A stretch of 26,653 nt of DNA. Origin: JAOPZY01 sp036495025. GTDB taxonomy: Bacteria > Actinomycetota > CADDZG01 > JAHWKV01 > JAOPZY01. Each line of letters starts with the position of its first letter. Position 1 is the stretch's first letter. The notes under the pieces are model-generated. The model was given only the letters and a program-made list of their open reading frames with translations, had not been told where the DNA came from and ran no database searches. Below are positions 6,911-14,788 of this stretch, piece by piece. The DNA is taken from NCBI GenBank assembly GCA_036495025.1, contig DASXNO010000134.1, forward strand, positions 1-26,653, read 5' to 3'. Both the position numbers and the translations under genes were made by a program.

Positions 6911-7252
6911 TCAAGACGCGTGCCCGACGGGGCGGTGCCACGGCTGCGCTGCGGCCTGCGCGGCGGCGATCTCCCGCTCGCGCAGGGCGAAGGCAGCCCC
7001 CGCGACCAGCTCGGCCACCGCCGGGTCGCCGCTGTCGCCGACCGCGCGGAGGTGCTCGGCCGCCCTCGTCGCCGACGTGGGCCAGGACGCCACCAGTGCC
7101 TCGGGGCTGGCGACGACGGACAGGTCGTCGGCCAGCCCCCGGACTGCGAGCACATAGCGCTGGTACGCGGAGGGATCCGCGAGGATGGTCGGATAGAGCT
7201 GCTGCTCGGCGAGCCGCCAGCGGCGGGCCAGTTCCTCCAGTGATTCCGGCAC
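6911..7252 (-). CDS. Small helical protein of unknown function
   Basis: A 113-residue protein starting at GTG 7252, 17 bases after the stop of the Sll0783-type gene. It is predicted all-helical from its pattern (LEELARRWRLAEQQLYP at the start, ALREREIAAAQAAAQ near the end), without cysteine motifs, signal peptide or membrane segment. I do not recognise the family. Support for it being real: it fills the operon gap almost exactly, has strong GC third-position bias in this frame, and ends before the AT-rich promoter island. It may be a small partner of the Sll0783-type protein or the amidohydrolase; that is guesswork. Confidence 0.6.
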   Translation of the reverse strand: MPESLEELARRWRLAEQQLYPTILADPSAYQRYVLAVRGLADDLSVVASPEALVASWPTSATRAAEHLRAVGDSGDPAVAELVAGAAFALREREIAAAQAAAQPWHRPVGHAS

Positions 7253-7269
7253 GTCGTTTGGCAGATGCC

Positions 7270-7755
7270 TCAGACGGTCCAGGTGCTGAGGGTGAGCGCC
7301 TTCTCCTTGTACGCCTTGATGGTGAAATCGAGGACGTCCAGGGGGTTGATGGGCTTGACGCCCTCCAGCATGTCGACCTCGCGCATGCCGTAGAGCGCGG
7401 CGGCGGAGAAGCGGCAGGCATAGACGTGGCCGCCCTCATCCATGAAGGTCTTGAGCTGCTTGTTGTAGGCCTGCTCGCCGGGGAAGGGCTCGTCGCCGAC
7501 GCGGGGGTACCCGCGGGTCGCTGCGGCGATCAGGGAGCCGGGCCCGTAGAGCACGATGGAGGTGTCGAATCCCTTGCGGTTGATACGGGTGCAGGTGAGC
7601 AAGTTCACGAGACCCACCGACCCCTCGAACGGCACGGTGTGGAAGAAGACGTAGGCAGTCTGACCTTCCTCGGCCTTGTAGTCCGGAAGAACCTTCTCTT
7701 CGTAATCGACGATCGCGTCGCCTGGCTTGACCCGTTCCCCAACGATCTGAACCAT
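7270..7755 (-). CDS. MSMEG_0572/Sll0783-family nitrogen-starvation-response protein
   Basis: The 161-residue protein matches the family named for cyanobacterial Sll0783, whose loss affects polyhydroxybutyrate accumulation under nitrogen starvation; it is a constant member of Nit1-type nitrilase clusters. Visible landmarks are YVFFHTVPFEGSVGLVNLLT (residues about 30-50), SIVLYGPGSL and the repeated aromatic/Gly stretch YACRFSAAALYGMRE near 118-132, consistent with a DsrE-like alpha/beta fold. Biochemical role not established. ATG 7755 is supported by AAAGGGAG five bases upstream. A second reading frame with a strong ribosome site starts at 7837 and runs into this gene (reported under findings). 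Confidence 0.85.
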   Translation of the reverse strand: MVQIVGERVKPGDAIVDYEEKVLPDYKAEEGQTAYVFFHTVPFEGSVGLVNLLTCTRINRKGFDTSIVLYGPGSLIAAATRGYPRVGDEPFPGEQAYNKQLKTFMDEGGHVYACRFSAAALYGMREVDMLEGVKPINPLDVLDFTIKAYKEKALTLSTWTV

Positions 7756-7862
7756 TGCAACTCCCTTTCTTCTCGCTTGCCTTCTGGTTCGACTTCTCGT
7801 GTGCCTGCTTGTTTTCCGGCTGCGTCGGTGAGCCCATCGATGAGCCCTCCTCCTGCGCTGCA

Positions 7863-8144
7863 TCAGGGGGACGGGTCGGAGGGGGGTGGCGCTCGGCCCT
7901 TCCACGAGGGCCGGTAGCTCCATTGCCGGCGGTGGCTGCCCGGCATCATCTGCATGATCCAGCGGCGCCAGCGCCACGGCACGACGCGGTAGACAGGGAC
8001 GAAGACCTTGCGCCAGAAGAGCGCCTCGAGGCCACCGTCCGCCACGGGCGGCGCGGCGCCGAGATAGCGCTGCGCCATCTCGCGCTCCGAGGCCTCCAGC
8101 AGGTAGTGCTGGGAGTTGACCCGCAACCACTCGGCGAAGGCCAC
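7863..8144 (-). CDS. Small Trp/Arg-rich protein of unknown function
   Basis: A 93-residue protein beginning at GTG 8144, 11 bases after the flavoprotein stop, with AGGGA eight bases before the start. It is rich in Trp and Arg: the middle reads VYRVVPWRWRRWIMQMM (about residues 50-66), possibly an amphipathic or membrane-binding helix, and the C-terminus is Pro/Ser-rich. I do not recognise it. The spacing, the ribosome site and its place between the flavoprotein and the Sll0783-type gene argue it is translated. Further upstream starts in this frame would overlap the flavoprotein and are less likely. Confidence 0.55.
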   Translation of the reverse strand: MAFAEWLRVNSQHYLLEASEREMAQRYLGAAPPVADGGLEALFWRKVFVPVYRVVPWRWRRWIMQMMPGSHRRQWSYRPSWKGRAPPPSDPSP

Positions 8145-8155
8145 GCCGGGCGTCC

Positions 8156-9511
8156 CTAGGCGGGCTTCCCGGCCTGGGCAAGCCGGGCAAGGCCGTTCTG
8201 GGCGGCCAGGGAGATGGGCTCGTTCAGGGCTCCGATCGGCGGCGAGTACACGTTCTCCATCACCGCGAGGTCCCGCATCGTGATCCCCTTCTTGGCACAC
8301 ATGGCGAGGAAGTCGGCCCGCTCCTTGATGCCCTCCCCGCCGACGAGCTGGGCACCGACGATCCGAAGCGTCTTCGGCTCGGCGAGGAGCTTCACGAGGA
8401 TCTTGTGGATGCCCGGGTAGTAGCGGGCGCGGGAGATGCCCTGCGCCACGCCCAGCTCGTAGGGCATGCCGAGGGCACCGGCGGTGGTCTCACCGAACGA
8501 GACCCCACCGATCATCCACTTGCCGGCCACCATGCCCCAGGGGACGAAGACCGGGTCGTACCTGCGGTCGCCGTTGGCGGCGTTGGTGCCAGCGGTCTTG
8601 CCCTGGGCGTAGGCGTGGCTGCCCGAGAGCCCTTGCAGCGGCAGCATCGTGAAGCCCTGCGGAACCTCGACGCAGTCCCCTGCGGCGAACACGCCGCCGA
8701 CCGACGTCGCCATCCGCTCGTCGACGACAATGCCGCCGGTCGAGCCGATCTCGAGGCCGGCTTCCCGCGCCAGGCGGTTGTTCGGCTCCTTGTGGGTGCA
8801 GACCACGACGACGTCGGCGGGGATCTCGCCCTCGCTCGTTGCGACCCCCCGCACGGGCCCGCCCTTCTCACCAAGGAACGCCTGGAGCTTGGTGTTGAAG
8901 TGCATCTGGACGCCCATCTCGGCCCACGAGTCCTGCACCGGTTTCATGATGTCGGGGTCGGCCACCTCCGACAGCGCCCAGGGGTGGGCGTCGACGAGAT
9001 GGGTCTCGAGACCCCGGTGCGCGAGCGCCGTGGTCATCTCAAGCCCGAGGGGAGAGGCCTCGACCACAACGGCGGTCTTCGCCTTGTCGAGGATCGGGTC
9101 CCATTCCATCGCCCGCCGGATGTTCTTCACATAGTGCAGGCCTTCGAGGTCCGATCCGGGGACGTTCGGGTCCGCGTAGTTGAAGCCCGTAGCGACGACG
9201 AGCCGGTCGTACGGAACGCGTTCGCCGGTCGCCAGCACGACGGCGTGCCCGGCCAGGTCGAGGCTTGCCACCGTGGTCTCGTAGTGGATGTCCAGGCCGG
9301 CGTTCTCGTAGAACTCCTTGCCCTGCAGGATCAGCCCCTGGAACGTCTCGATCTCCCGGCCGTGAACGTAGGGGATCCCACAGGGGCTGTAGCCGACGTC
9401 CTCGAACTCCGTGAACACGGTGATCGACGCGTCAGGGTCCGCCTGCTTCGCCGCCCCCGCCGCGCCGATCCCAGCCGCTCCGCCCCCTACGACGACAATC
9501 CGCAGAGCCGT
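8156..9511 (-). CDS. FAD/NAD(P)-dependent disulfide oxidoreductase (CoA-disulfide reductase / NADH oxidase type)
   Basis: About 451 residues of the single-cysteine pyridine-nucleotide-disulfide reductase group. The FAD Rossmann motif GGGAAGIGAAGAA is near residue 9, the redox cysteine is C44 in YSPCGIPY, LVVATGFNY closes the FAD domain, an unusual NAD motif VVVEASPLGLEM follows near 160, and GVFAAGDCVEV is the C-terminal FAD site. It may reduce a low-molecular-weight disulfide or another acceptor with NAD(P)H. The start is a problem: no ATG, GTG or TTG lies in frame upstream of the Rossmann motif. A strong AGAGGAGA at 9525-9518 puts ACG (9511) at ideal spacing; CTG at 9505 is the alternative. 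The first standard start (GTG 9418) would delete the FAD site. First gene of the minus-strand operon. Confidence 0.85.
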   Translation of the reverse strand, partial: TALRIVVVGGGAAGIGAAGAAKQADPDASITVFTEFEDVGYSPCGIPYVHGREIETFQGLILQGKEFYENAGLDIHYETTVASLDLAGHAVVLATGERVPYDRLVVATGFNYADPNVPGSDLEGLHYVKNIRRAMEWDPILDKAKTAVVVEASPLGLEMTTALAHRGLETHLVDAHPWALSEVADPDIMKPVQDSWAEMGVQMHFNTKLQAFLGEKGGPVRGVATSEGEIPADVVVVCTHKEPNNRLAREAGLEIGSTGGIVVDERMATSVGGVFAAGDCVEVPQGFTMLPLQGLSGSHAYAQGKTAGTNAANGDRRYDPVFVPWGMVAGKWMIGGVSFGETTAGALGMPYELGVAQGISRARYYPGIHKILVKLLAEPKTLRIVGAQLVGGEGIKERADFLAMCAKKGITMRDLAVMENVYSPPIGALNEPISLAAQNGLARLAQAGKPA

Positions 9512-9594
9512 GGCCGGTCTCCTCTCATTGGGGCGCTCGGGGGTGCCTGCCGAGATGCACGATCTGGTCGCTAGAGGATCTGTGGAGATGTAGT
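9512..9594. promoter_or_regulatory. Divergent control region between flavoprotein operon and XRE-cupin gene
   Basis: This 83-base gap must hold the start signals of both the seven-gene minus operon and the plus-strand operon. It contains two GATCTG copies (9561 and 9578 region) and ends in GGAG before ATG 9595. TAGTA (9591-9595) and TACTA (9603-9607) form an inverted repeat with seven bases between, overlapping the regulator's start and lying in a small AT-rich patch; it is the best candidate for an autoregulatory operator. No clear -35/-10 pair stands out. Confidence 0.45.
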
Positions 9595-10245
9595 ATGCAA
9601 TTTACTATGATGAAGATCTCATCTACCGCAGGCAACTCTACCCGCAGCGCCAGCGCACTTCAAGCCCTGCCGCGCGAGGGGGCCACCACGGAAGACGTCA
9701 TTGCTTCGATCGGTCCAAAGGTCCGCCAGCTCAGGCGGCAGAAGAACCTTTCGTTGCAACAGCTGGCCGAACGTGCCGGGCTGTCGGCGGCGGCTATCCA
9801 CAAGATCGAGCACAACGGGATGGTCCCAACGATCACGACCCTCATGAAGCTCGCCGCCGCCCTCAACCGGTCCGTCGCCTACTTCGTCGACGAGGAACAG
9901 GCCGAGCCGGCCGTCCTGATCCGCTGCGACGAGCGCAAGCCGGTGTTCACCTCGAAGGAGCGCCTGGACCTGGCCGGCATCAGCGGGCCGTACGGCCACT
10001 TCTTCATGGCCGGGGCCGTCGCCACCGTCGAGCCGGGAGCGGACTCCGGCCCGAAGCACATGGAGCATCCGGGCGAGGAGCTGATCTTCATGCTCGACGG
10101 CACCATGACCTTCGAGGTCGAGGCGGTCGAGTACATGTTGCGCCGCGGCGACGCCCTGCACTTCCGTACCGACCGACCGCACCGCTGGGGCAACCCGACG
10201 GCGCGGCCCGCCCGCGCCATCTGGATGGCGCTGCGGTCGACGTAA
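9595..10245 (+). CDS. XRE-family transcriptional regulator with C-terminal cupin domain
   Basis: The 216-residue protein has a helix-turn-helix at about residues 39-98 (VRQLRRQKNLSLQQLAERAG, then IHKIEHNGMVPTITTL) and a cupin at about 130-212 with a likely metal or ligand site H155, H158, E162 and H196. Regulators of this layout sense a small metabolite in the cupin and control a neighbouring catabolic operon. It sits at the divergent point between the flavoprotein operon and carbamate kinase-fdrA, so it probably governs both. ATG 9595 has GGAG seven bases upstream; in-frame ATGs at 9607 and 9610 are possible, and the first 35 residues look unstructured. Confidence 0.9.
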   Translation: MQFTMMKISSTAGNSTRSASALQALPREGATTEDVIASIGPKVRQLRRQKNLSLQQLAERAGLSAAAIHKIEHNGMVPTITTLMKLAAALNRSVAYFVDEEQAEPAVLIRCDERKPVFTSKERLDLAGISGPYGHFFMAGAVATVEPGADSGPKHMEHPGEELIFMLDGTMTFEVEAVEYMLRRGDALHFRTDRPHRWGNPTARPARAIWMALRST

Positions 10246-10267
10246 AGAAGAAGCTTCCGCCCCGTTC

Positions 10268-11278
10268 ATGGCTCGTCCTCGGATCGCGGTGGTGGCCGTC
10301 GGCGGCAATGCGCTGACGCGCGAGGGTGAGGCGGGCACGTACGCCCAGCAGTGGCGCAATGCCACCAAGGTGGCGGGAGCGATCTGCCGGCTCGTCGAGG
10401 CCGGGTACCGGGCGGTGCTCATCCACGGCAACGGCCCCCAGGTCGGCAACCTCTCCATCCAGCAGGAGGAAGGAAGCCGCCTGGTGCCGGCACAGCCGCT
10501 TGCCGAGCTGGTCGCGATGACCCAGGGTGCCATCGGCCACCTGCTCTCGCTCGCGCTCCACCACGCCTCGACGGGGACGCTCGGCGTCGTCGACATCGTC
10601 ACCCACGTCGAGGTCCAGGCCTCCGACCCGGCGTTCCGCCATCCCACCAAGCCCATCGGGCCGTTCCTCGCCGAGGATGTCGCCCGCCGGCTTGCGGCCG
10701 ACCGGGACTGGGTGGTCCGGGAGGACGCCGGCCGGGGCTTCCGCCGGGTGGTCGCCTCTCCCGAACCGAAGGACATCCTCGAGGCCACGGCCATCCGGGA
10801 GCTTGCGAACACGGGCTTCCTGGTGATCGCCGGGGGCGGCGGGGGCATTCCGGTCGTGCGCCGGGGCCGGCGGGTCGCGGGCGTGGACGCCGTCATCGAC
10901 AAGGACCTGACGGCGGCCCGGCTCGCGACCTCGGTCGGCGCCGACACCCTCGTGTTCCTCACCGGCGCCAGCAACGTCTTCCTCGACTGGGGGACGCCGG
11001 GCCAGCAAGCGATCACCGAGATGACCACCCCCGAGGCGGAGGAGTACATCGCCGCCGGCCAGTTCGCCGCCGGCAGCATGGGACCGAAGATGACCGCCGC
11101 GGTCCGCTTCCTGGCCCAGGGTGGCCAGCAGTGCATCATCACCTCGTCCCGCCATCTCGCCGCCGCCCTCGCCGGCACGCACGGCACCCGCATCGTCCCC
11201 CCCCATTCCGCCCGCCCCCTTGAAGGGGACCTCGGGGGCCGGATGCCGGCCTCCGGGCGCACCGCATCCGGCCAGTGA
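10268..11278 (+). CDS. allK: Carbamate kinase, AllK/ArcC type
   Basis: Transfers phosphate from carbamoyl phosphate to ADP, giving ATP and carbamate, which breaks down to ammonia and CO2. The 336 residues show the amino-acid-kinase motifs AVGGNAL (about 11-17), HGNGPQVGN (about 53-61), GGGGGIPVVRRG (near 193), VDAVIDKDLTAARLA (near 208) and GSMGPKM (near 264). About 20 extra residues at the C-terminus are Pro/Gly-rich. The gene follows the XRE-cupin regulator by 22 bases and overlaps fdrA as GTGA, the arrangement seen where the kinase uses carbamoyl phosphate made by the FdrA-DUF1116-DUF2877 complex. No arginine deiminase genes are near, so the AllK role is favoured over ArcC. Confidence 0.92.
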   Translation: MARPRIAVVAVGGNALTREGEAGTYAQQWRNATKVAGAICRLVEAGYRAVLIHGNGPQVGNLSIQQEEGSRLVPAQPLAELVAMTQGAIGHLLSLALHHASTGTLGVVDIVTHVEVQASDPAFRHPTKPIGPFLAEDVARRLAADRDWVVREDAGRGFRRVVASPEPKDILEATAIRELANTGFLVIAGGGGGIPVVRRGRRVAGVDAVIDKDLTAARLATSVGADTLVFLTGASNVFLDWGTPGQQAITEMTTPEAEEYIAAGQFAAGSMGPKMTAAVRFLAQGGQQCIITSSRHLAAALAGTHGTRIVPPHSARPLEGDLGGRMPASGRTASGQ

Positions 11279-12822
11279 CGGAGACGGCGACCAGGGTGCA
11301 GGCCGACACCTACGTCGATTCCGTGCTGCTCATGGCGGCCACCCGGGCCATGTCGGGCGCGCCGGGCGTCGAGTGGGCGGCGGCCGTCATGGGGACGCCC
11401 GCCAACGTCGAGGACCTGGGAGCCGCCGGATTCGACCTGCCGGGCGTTCGCGCCAACGACCTCGTCCTGGCCGTTCGGGCCGGCACCGCCCCCGAGGCCG
11501 CAGCGGGCATCGATGCCGGCGACAGCACCCTGGCCTCCGCGGCCGCCCGGCAGGAGCGCGAGGGTCCCGAGACGAGGGAGGTCCCGAGGACCATCGAGGA
11601 CGCCGTCGCCACCCTCCACGACGCCAACGTCGCCATCGTCTCGGTCCCCGGCCCCTTTGCCGCACTCGAGGCCCACAAGGCCCTCTCGCAGGGCCTGCAC
11701 GTCCTGCTGTTCAGCGACAACGTCGGGCTCGGCGACGAGGTGGACCTGAAGCAGCGGGGCGCCTCGCTGGGCCTGCTCGTCATGGGCCCCGGCGCCGGCA
11801 CGGCCATGCTCGGCGGCGCAGGACTCGGCTTCGCCAACGCGGTGCGGGCGGGGAGGGTCGGCGTGGTCGCGGCGGCCGGCACCGGGGCCCAGGAGGTGAT
11901 GTGCCTGCTCGACCAGTGGGGCGAAGGAGTGAGCCAGGCCATCGGCGTCGGGGGGCGCGACCTGTCGGCGGACGTGGGCGGCATCATGGCCGGCATCGGC
12001 CTGCGTGCCCTCGCCGCCGACGACGCGACCGAGGCCATCCTCCTGGTTTCCAAGCCCCCGTCCCCGGCGGTGGCGGCCCGCCTGCTGCAGGCGGCGCCCG
12101 GCAAGCCGGTGGTCGCCGCCCTCGTCGGACTGGCCGAGCCCGTCGAGGTGCCCCGGGGCGTCGTGGTCGCCGGCACGCTGGAGGAGGGGGTCCTCCGGAC
12201 GCTTGAGGCGCTGGGCGTGGCGGCGCCCGATCCGTCGGCCGGCCTGGCCTCGCTCGTCTCCTCGGCGCTGGCGGGGCTGGAGCCGGAACGGCGCAGCGTG
12301 CTCGGCCTGTTCTCAGGTGGGACGCTCTGCTACGAGTCGATGGTCGTGATGAGCCGGTACCTCGGTCCCATCCACTCGAACACCCCGCTCAACTATTCTT
12401 GGGGAATTCCGGCACCCGCGGGTGCCCACGTGTGCTTGGACCTGGGGGAGGAGGAATACACCCGTGGACGGCCGCACCCCATGATCGACCCCGGCGACCG
12501 CGCGGAGCGCATCGCCGCCGCCTCGGAGGATGCCTCGGTGGGCGTCGTGCTGATCGACGTCGTCCTCGGCTACGGCGGCCATGCCGACCCGGCGTCCGTG
12601 CTCGGCCCGGCCTGCCGGTCGCTCACGAGGGATCCGGGCGGGCCCCGGGTCGTCGCCTACGTGCTCGGGACGGAAGCCGACCCCCAGGTCCGGTCGAAGC
12701 AGTGCGCCGCGCTGGCGGAGGCGGGCTGCCTCCTCGCGCCCACCGCCACCCACGCGGCATTGGTGGCCGCCGCGATCTCGGCCCGCGACCCCTCGATCGC
12801 CGAGGACAGCGGCGACGCATGA
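11275..12822 (+). CDS. fdrA: FdrA, acyl-CoA-synthetase-like subunit of the oxamate carbamoyltransferase complex (AllF)
   Basis: FdrA/AllF resembles succinyl-CoA synthetase and in enteric bacteria acts with AllG and AllH to phosphorolyse oxalurate to oxamate and carbamoyl phosphate. The 515 residues carry the family blocks GTGAQEVMCLLDQWGEGVSQ (about 202-221), AIGVGGRDLS, LFSGGTLCYES (near 343) and LGEEEYTRGRPHPMIDPGDR (about 395-414). E. coli FdrA is somewhat longer. Start is GTG 11275, overlapping the kinase stop; the stop overlaps the next gene as ATGA. The partner subunits lie at 16661-18908 on the other strand. That the substrate here is oxalurate is not shown: no allantoin or ureidoglycolate genes are in the window. 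Confidence 0.92.
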   Translation: MTETATRVQADTYVDSVLLMAATRAMSGAPGVEWAAAVMGTPANVEDLGAAGFDLPGVRANDLVLAVRAGTAPEAAAGIDAGDSTLASAAARQEREGPETREVPRTIEDAVATLHDANVAIVSVPGPFAALEAHKALSQGLHVLLFSDNVGLGDEVDLKQRGASLGLLVMGPGAGTAMLGGAGLGFANAVRAGRVGVVAAAGTGAQEVMCLLDQWGEGVSQAIGVGGRDLSADVGGIMAGIGLRALAADDATEAILLVSKPPSPAVAARLLQAAPGKPVVAALVGLAEPVEVPRGVVVAGTLEEGVLRTLEALGVAAPDPSAGLASLVSSALAGLEPERRSVLGLFSGGTLCYESMVVMSRYLGPIHSNTPLNYSWGIPAPAGAHVCLDLGEEEYTRGRPHPMIDPGDRAERIAAASEDASVGVVLIDVVLGYGGHADPASVLGPACRSLTRDPGGPRVVAYVLGTEADPQVRSKQCAALAEAGCLLAPTATHAALVAAAISARDPSIAEDSGDA

Positions 12823-14050
12823 CGGACCTCCCCCGGATCGCGCTCGTCACCTATTCGACCCGCCCCCGTGGCGGGCCGGTGCACACCGTGGAGCTCGCCG
12901 AGGCGCTGCACGAGCTCGGCTGTCCGGTCCACGTCTTCGCCATCGGGGATCCGGGCGCCGGGTTCTACCGGGCGCTGGAGGCGCCGCACACCATCTTCCC
13001 GGGACCGGAGCCCGGCGGCACGCTCGAGGAACGGGTCTTCGCCTCGGTCGACGCCCTCGCCGCCGGCCTGGCCACCGCGGTGCCCGGCCGCTTCGACGTC
13101 GTCCACGTCCAGGACTGCATCGCCTCGACGGCCGCCGCGGCGCTGCGCGAGGAGCACCCCCAGCTGCCGCTGGTGCGCACCGTCCACCACCTCGACGACT
13201 TCACCACGTCGGCACTCGTCAACTGCCAGCACCGCTCGGTGCTCGAGCCCGACCATCTGCTCGTCGTCAGCGAGTACTGGCGCCGCGCGCTGTGGGAGGG
13301 GTACGGCATCGAGGCGACGGTCGTGACCAACGGCGTCGACGCCGGCCGCTTCTCTGCGGGCGACGCGGCCCCAGCCCAGCGAGCGGCGCTGCGAGACCGG
13401 GCGGGGGCCGACGGGCGGTTCCTGTTCCTCACCGTCGGCGGCATCGAGCCTCGCAAGGGCAGCCTGCACCTCATCGAGGCGATGGCGGCCCTGAAGCAGG
13501 ACCTCGACCCGCCCCCCCTGCTGGCGGTCGTCGGCGGCCACTCGTTCCAGGACCACGCCGCCTACCGGGAGGCCGCCCTCGCGCGTGCCACGGACCTCGG
13601 GCTCTCGCAGGAGGACGTCGTCATCCTCGGCACGGTGCCGGACGCCGAGATGCCGGGGTGGTACCAGGCAGCCGACACGTTCGTGTTCCCCTCGGTCAAG
13701 GAGGGCTTTGGTCTCGTGGTCCTGGAGGCGATGGCGGCGGGCCTCCCGGTGGTCGTGAGCGACATCCCCGTCTTCCGGGAGTTCCTGGGCCGCGGCGAGG
13801 CGCTGCTGTCCCGGGCGGGCGACTCCGCGTCCCTGGCGAGGGCCATGCGCCGCGCGGTCACGGACCGGCCCGAACGGGCGCGCCTTGCGGCCGGCGGCCC
13901 GGCGGTGGCCGCCGCGTTCAGCTGGGAGCGGACCGCCCGCCAGCACCTCGACTTCTACGAGCGGGTGCTGGCCGGGCGCCTTGGGGGAAGCCCGTCTCCT
14001 GGAGCCCAGATTCCGTCAAAAGGTGTCCTGAGCGCCCTTTCTGACCCAAA

Positions 14051-14054
<4 letters not shown>
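12819..14054 (+). CDS. MSMEG_0565-family GT4 glycosyltransferase
   Basis: Cytoplasmic GT-B fold glycosyltransferase, 411 residues. The N-terminal domain opens with IALVTYSTRPRGGPVHTVEL, characteristic of the group found in actinobacterial Nit1-type nitrilase neighbourhoods; the C-terminal nucleotide-sugar domain has FLTVGGIEPRKGSLHLIEA (about 203-221) and the acid pair in EGFGLVVLEAMAAGLPVV (about 299-316). Acceptor unknown. Its ATG overlaps the fdrA TGA (ATGA at 12819-12822), so translation is coupled to FdrA. The last 20 residues look unstructured, and its TAG shares the palindrome CTAG with the stop of the convergent ABC ATPase. Confidence 0.88.
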
Positions 14055-14761
<707 letters not shown>

Positions 14762-14788
14762 CGTGGTGTCCTTTCCTTAGACGAAGGT

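Noticed and set aside
6909..6914. TTGACA on the minus strand as -35 of an amidohydrolase promoter
   Set aside because: No acceptable -10 lies 16-18 bases downstream; TTGAGC/TAAATG nearby fits better.
10268..11278. ArcC of an arginine deiminase pathway
   Set aside because: No arcA, arcB or arcD gene nearby; overlap with fdrA points to the oxamate carbamoyltransferase context.
9619..11700. Very long minus-strand open frame antisense to the XRE-cupin, carbamate kinase and fdrA genes
   Set aside because: It lies opposite three well-recognised genes, has low-complexity Arg/Gly/Ala composition and no family motif; such frames are expected in GC-rich DNA.
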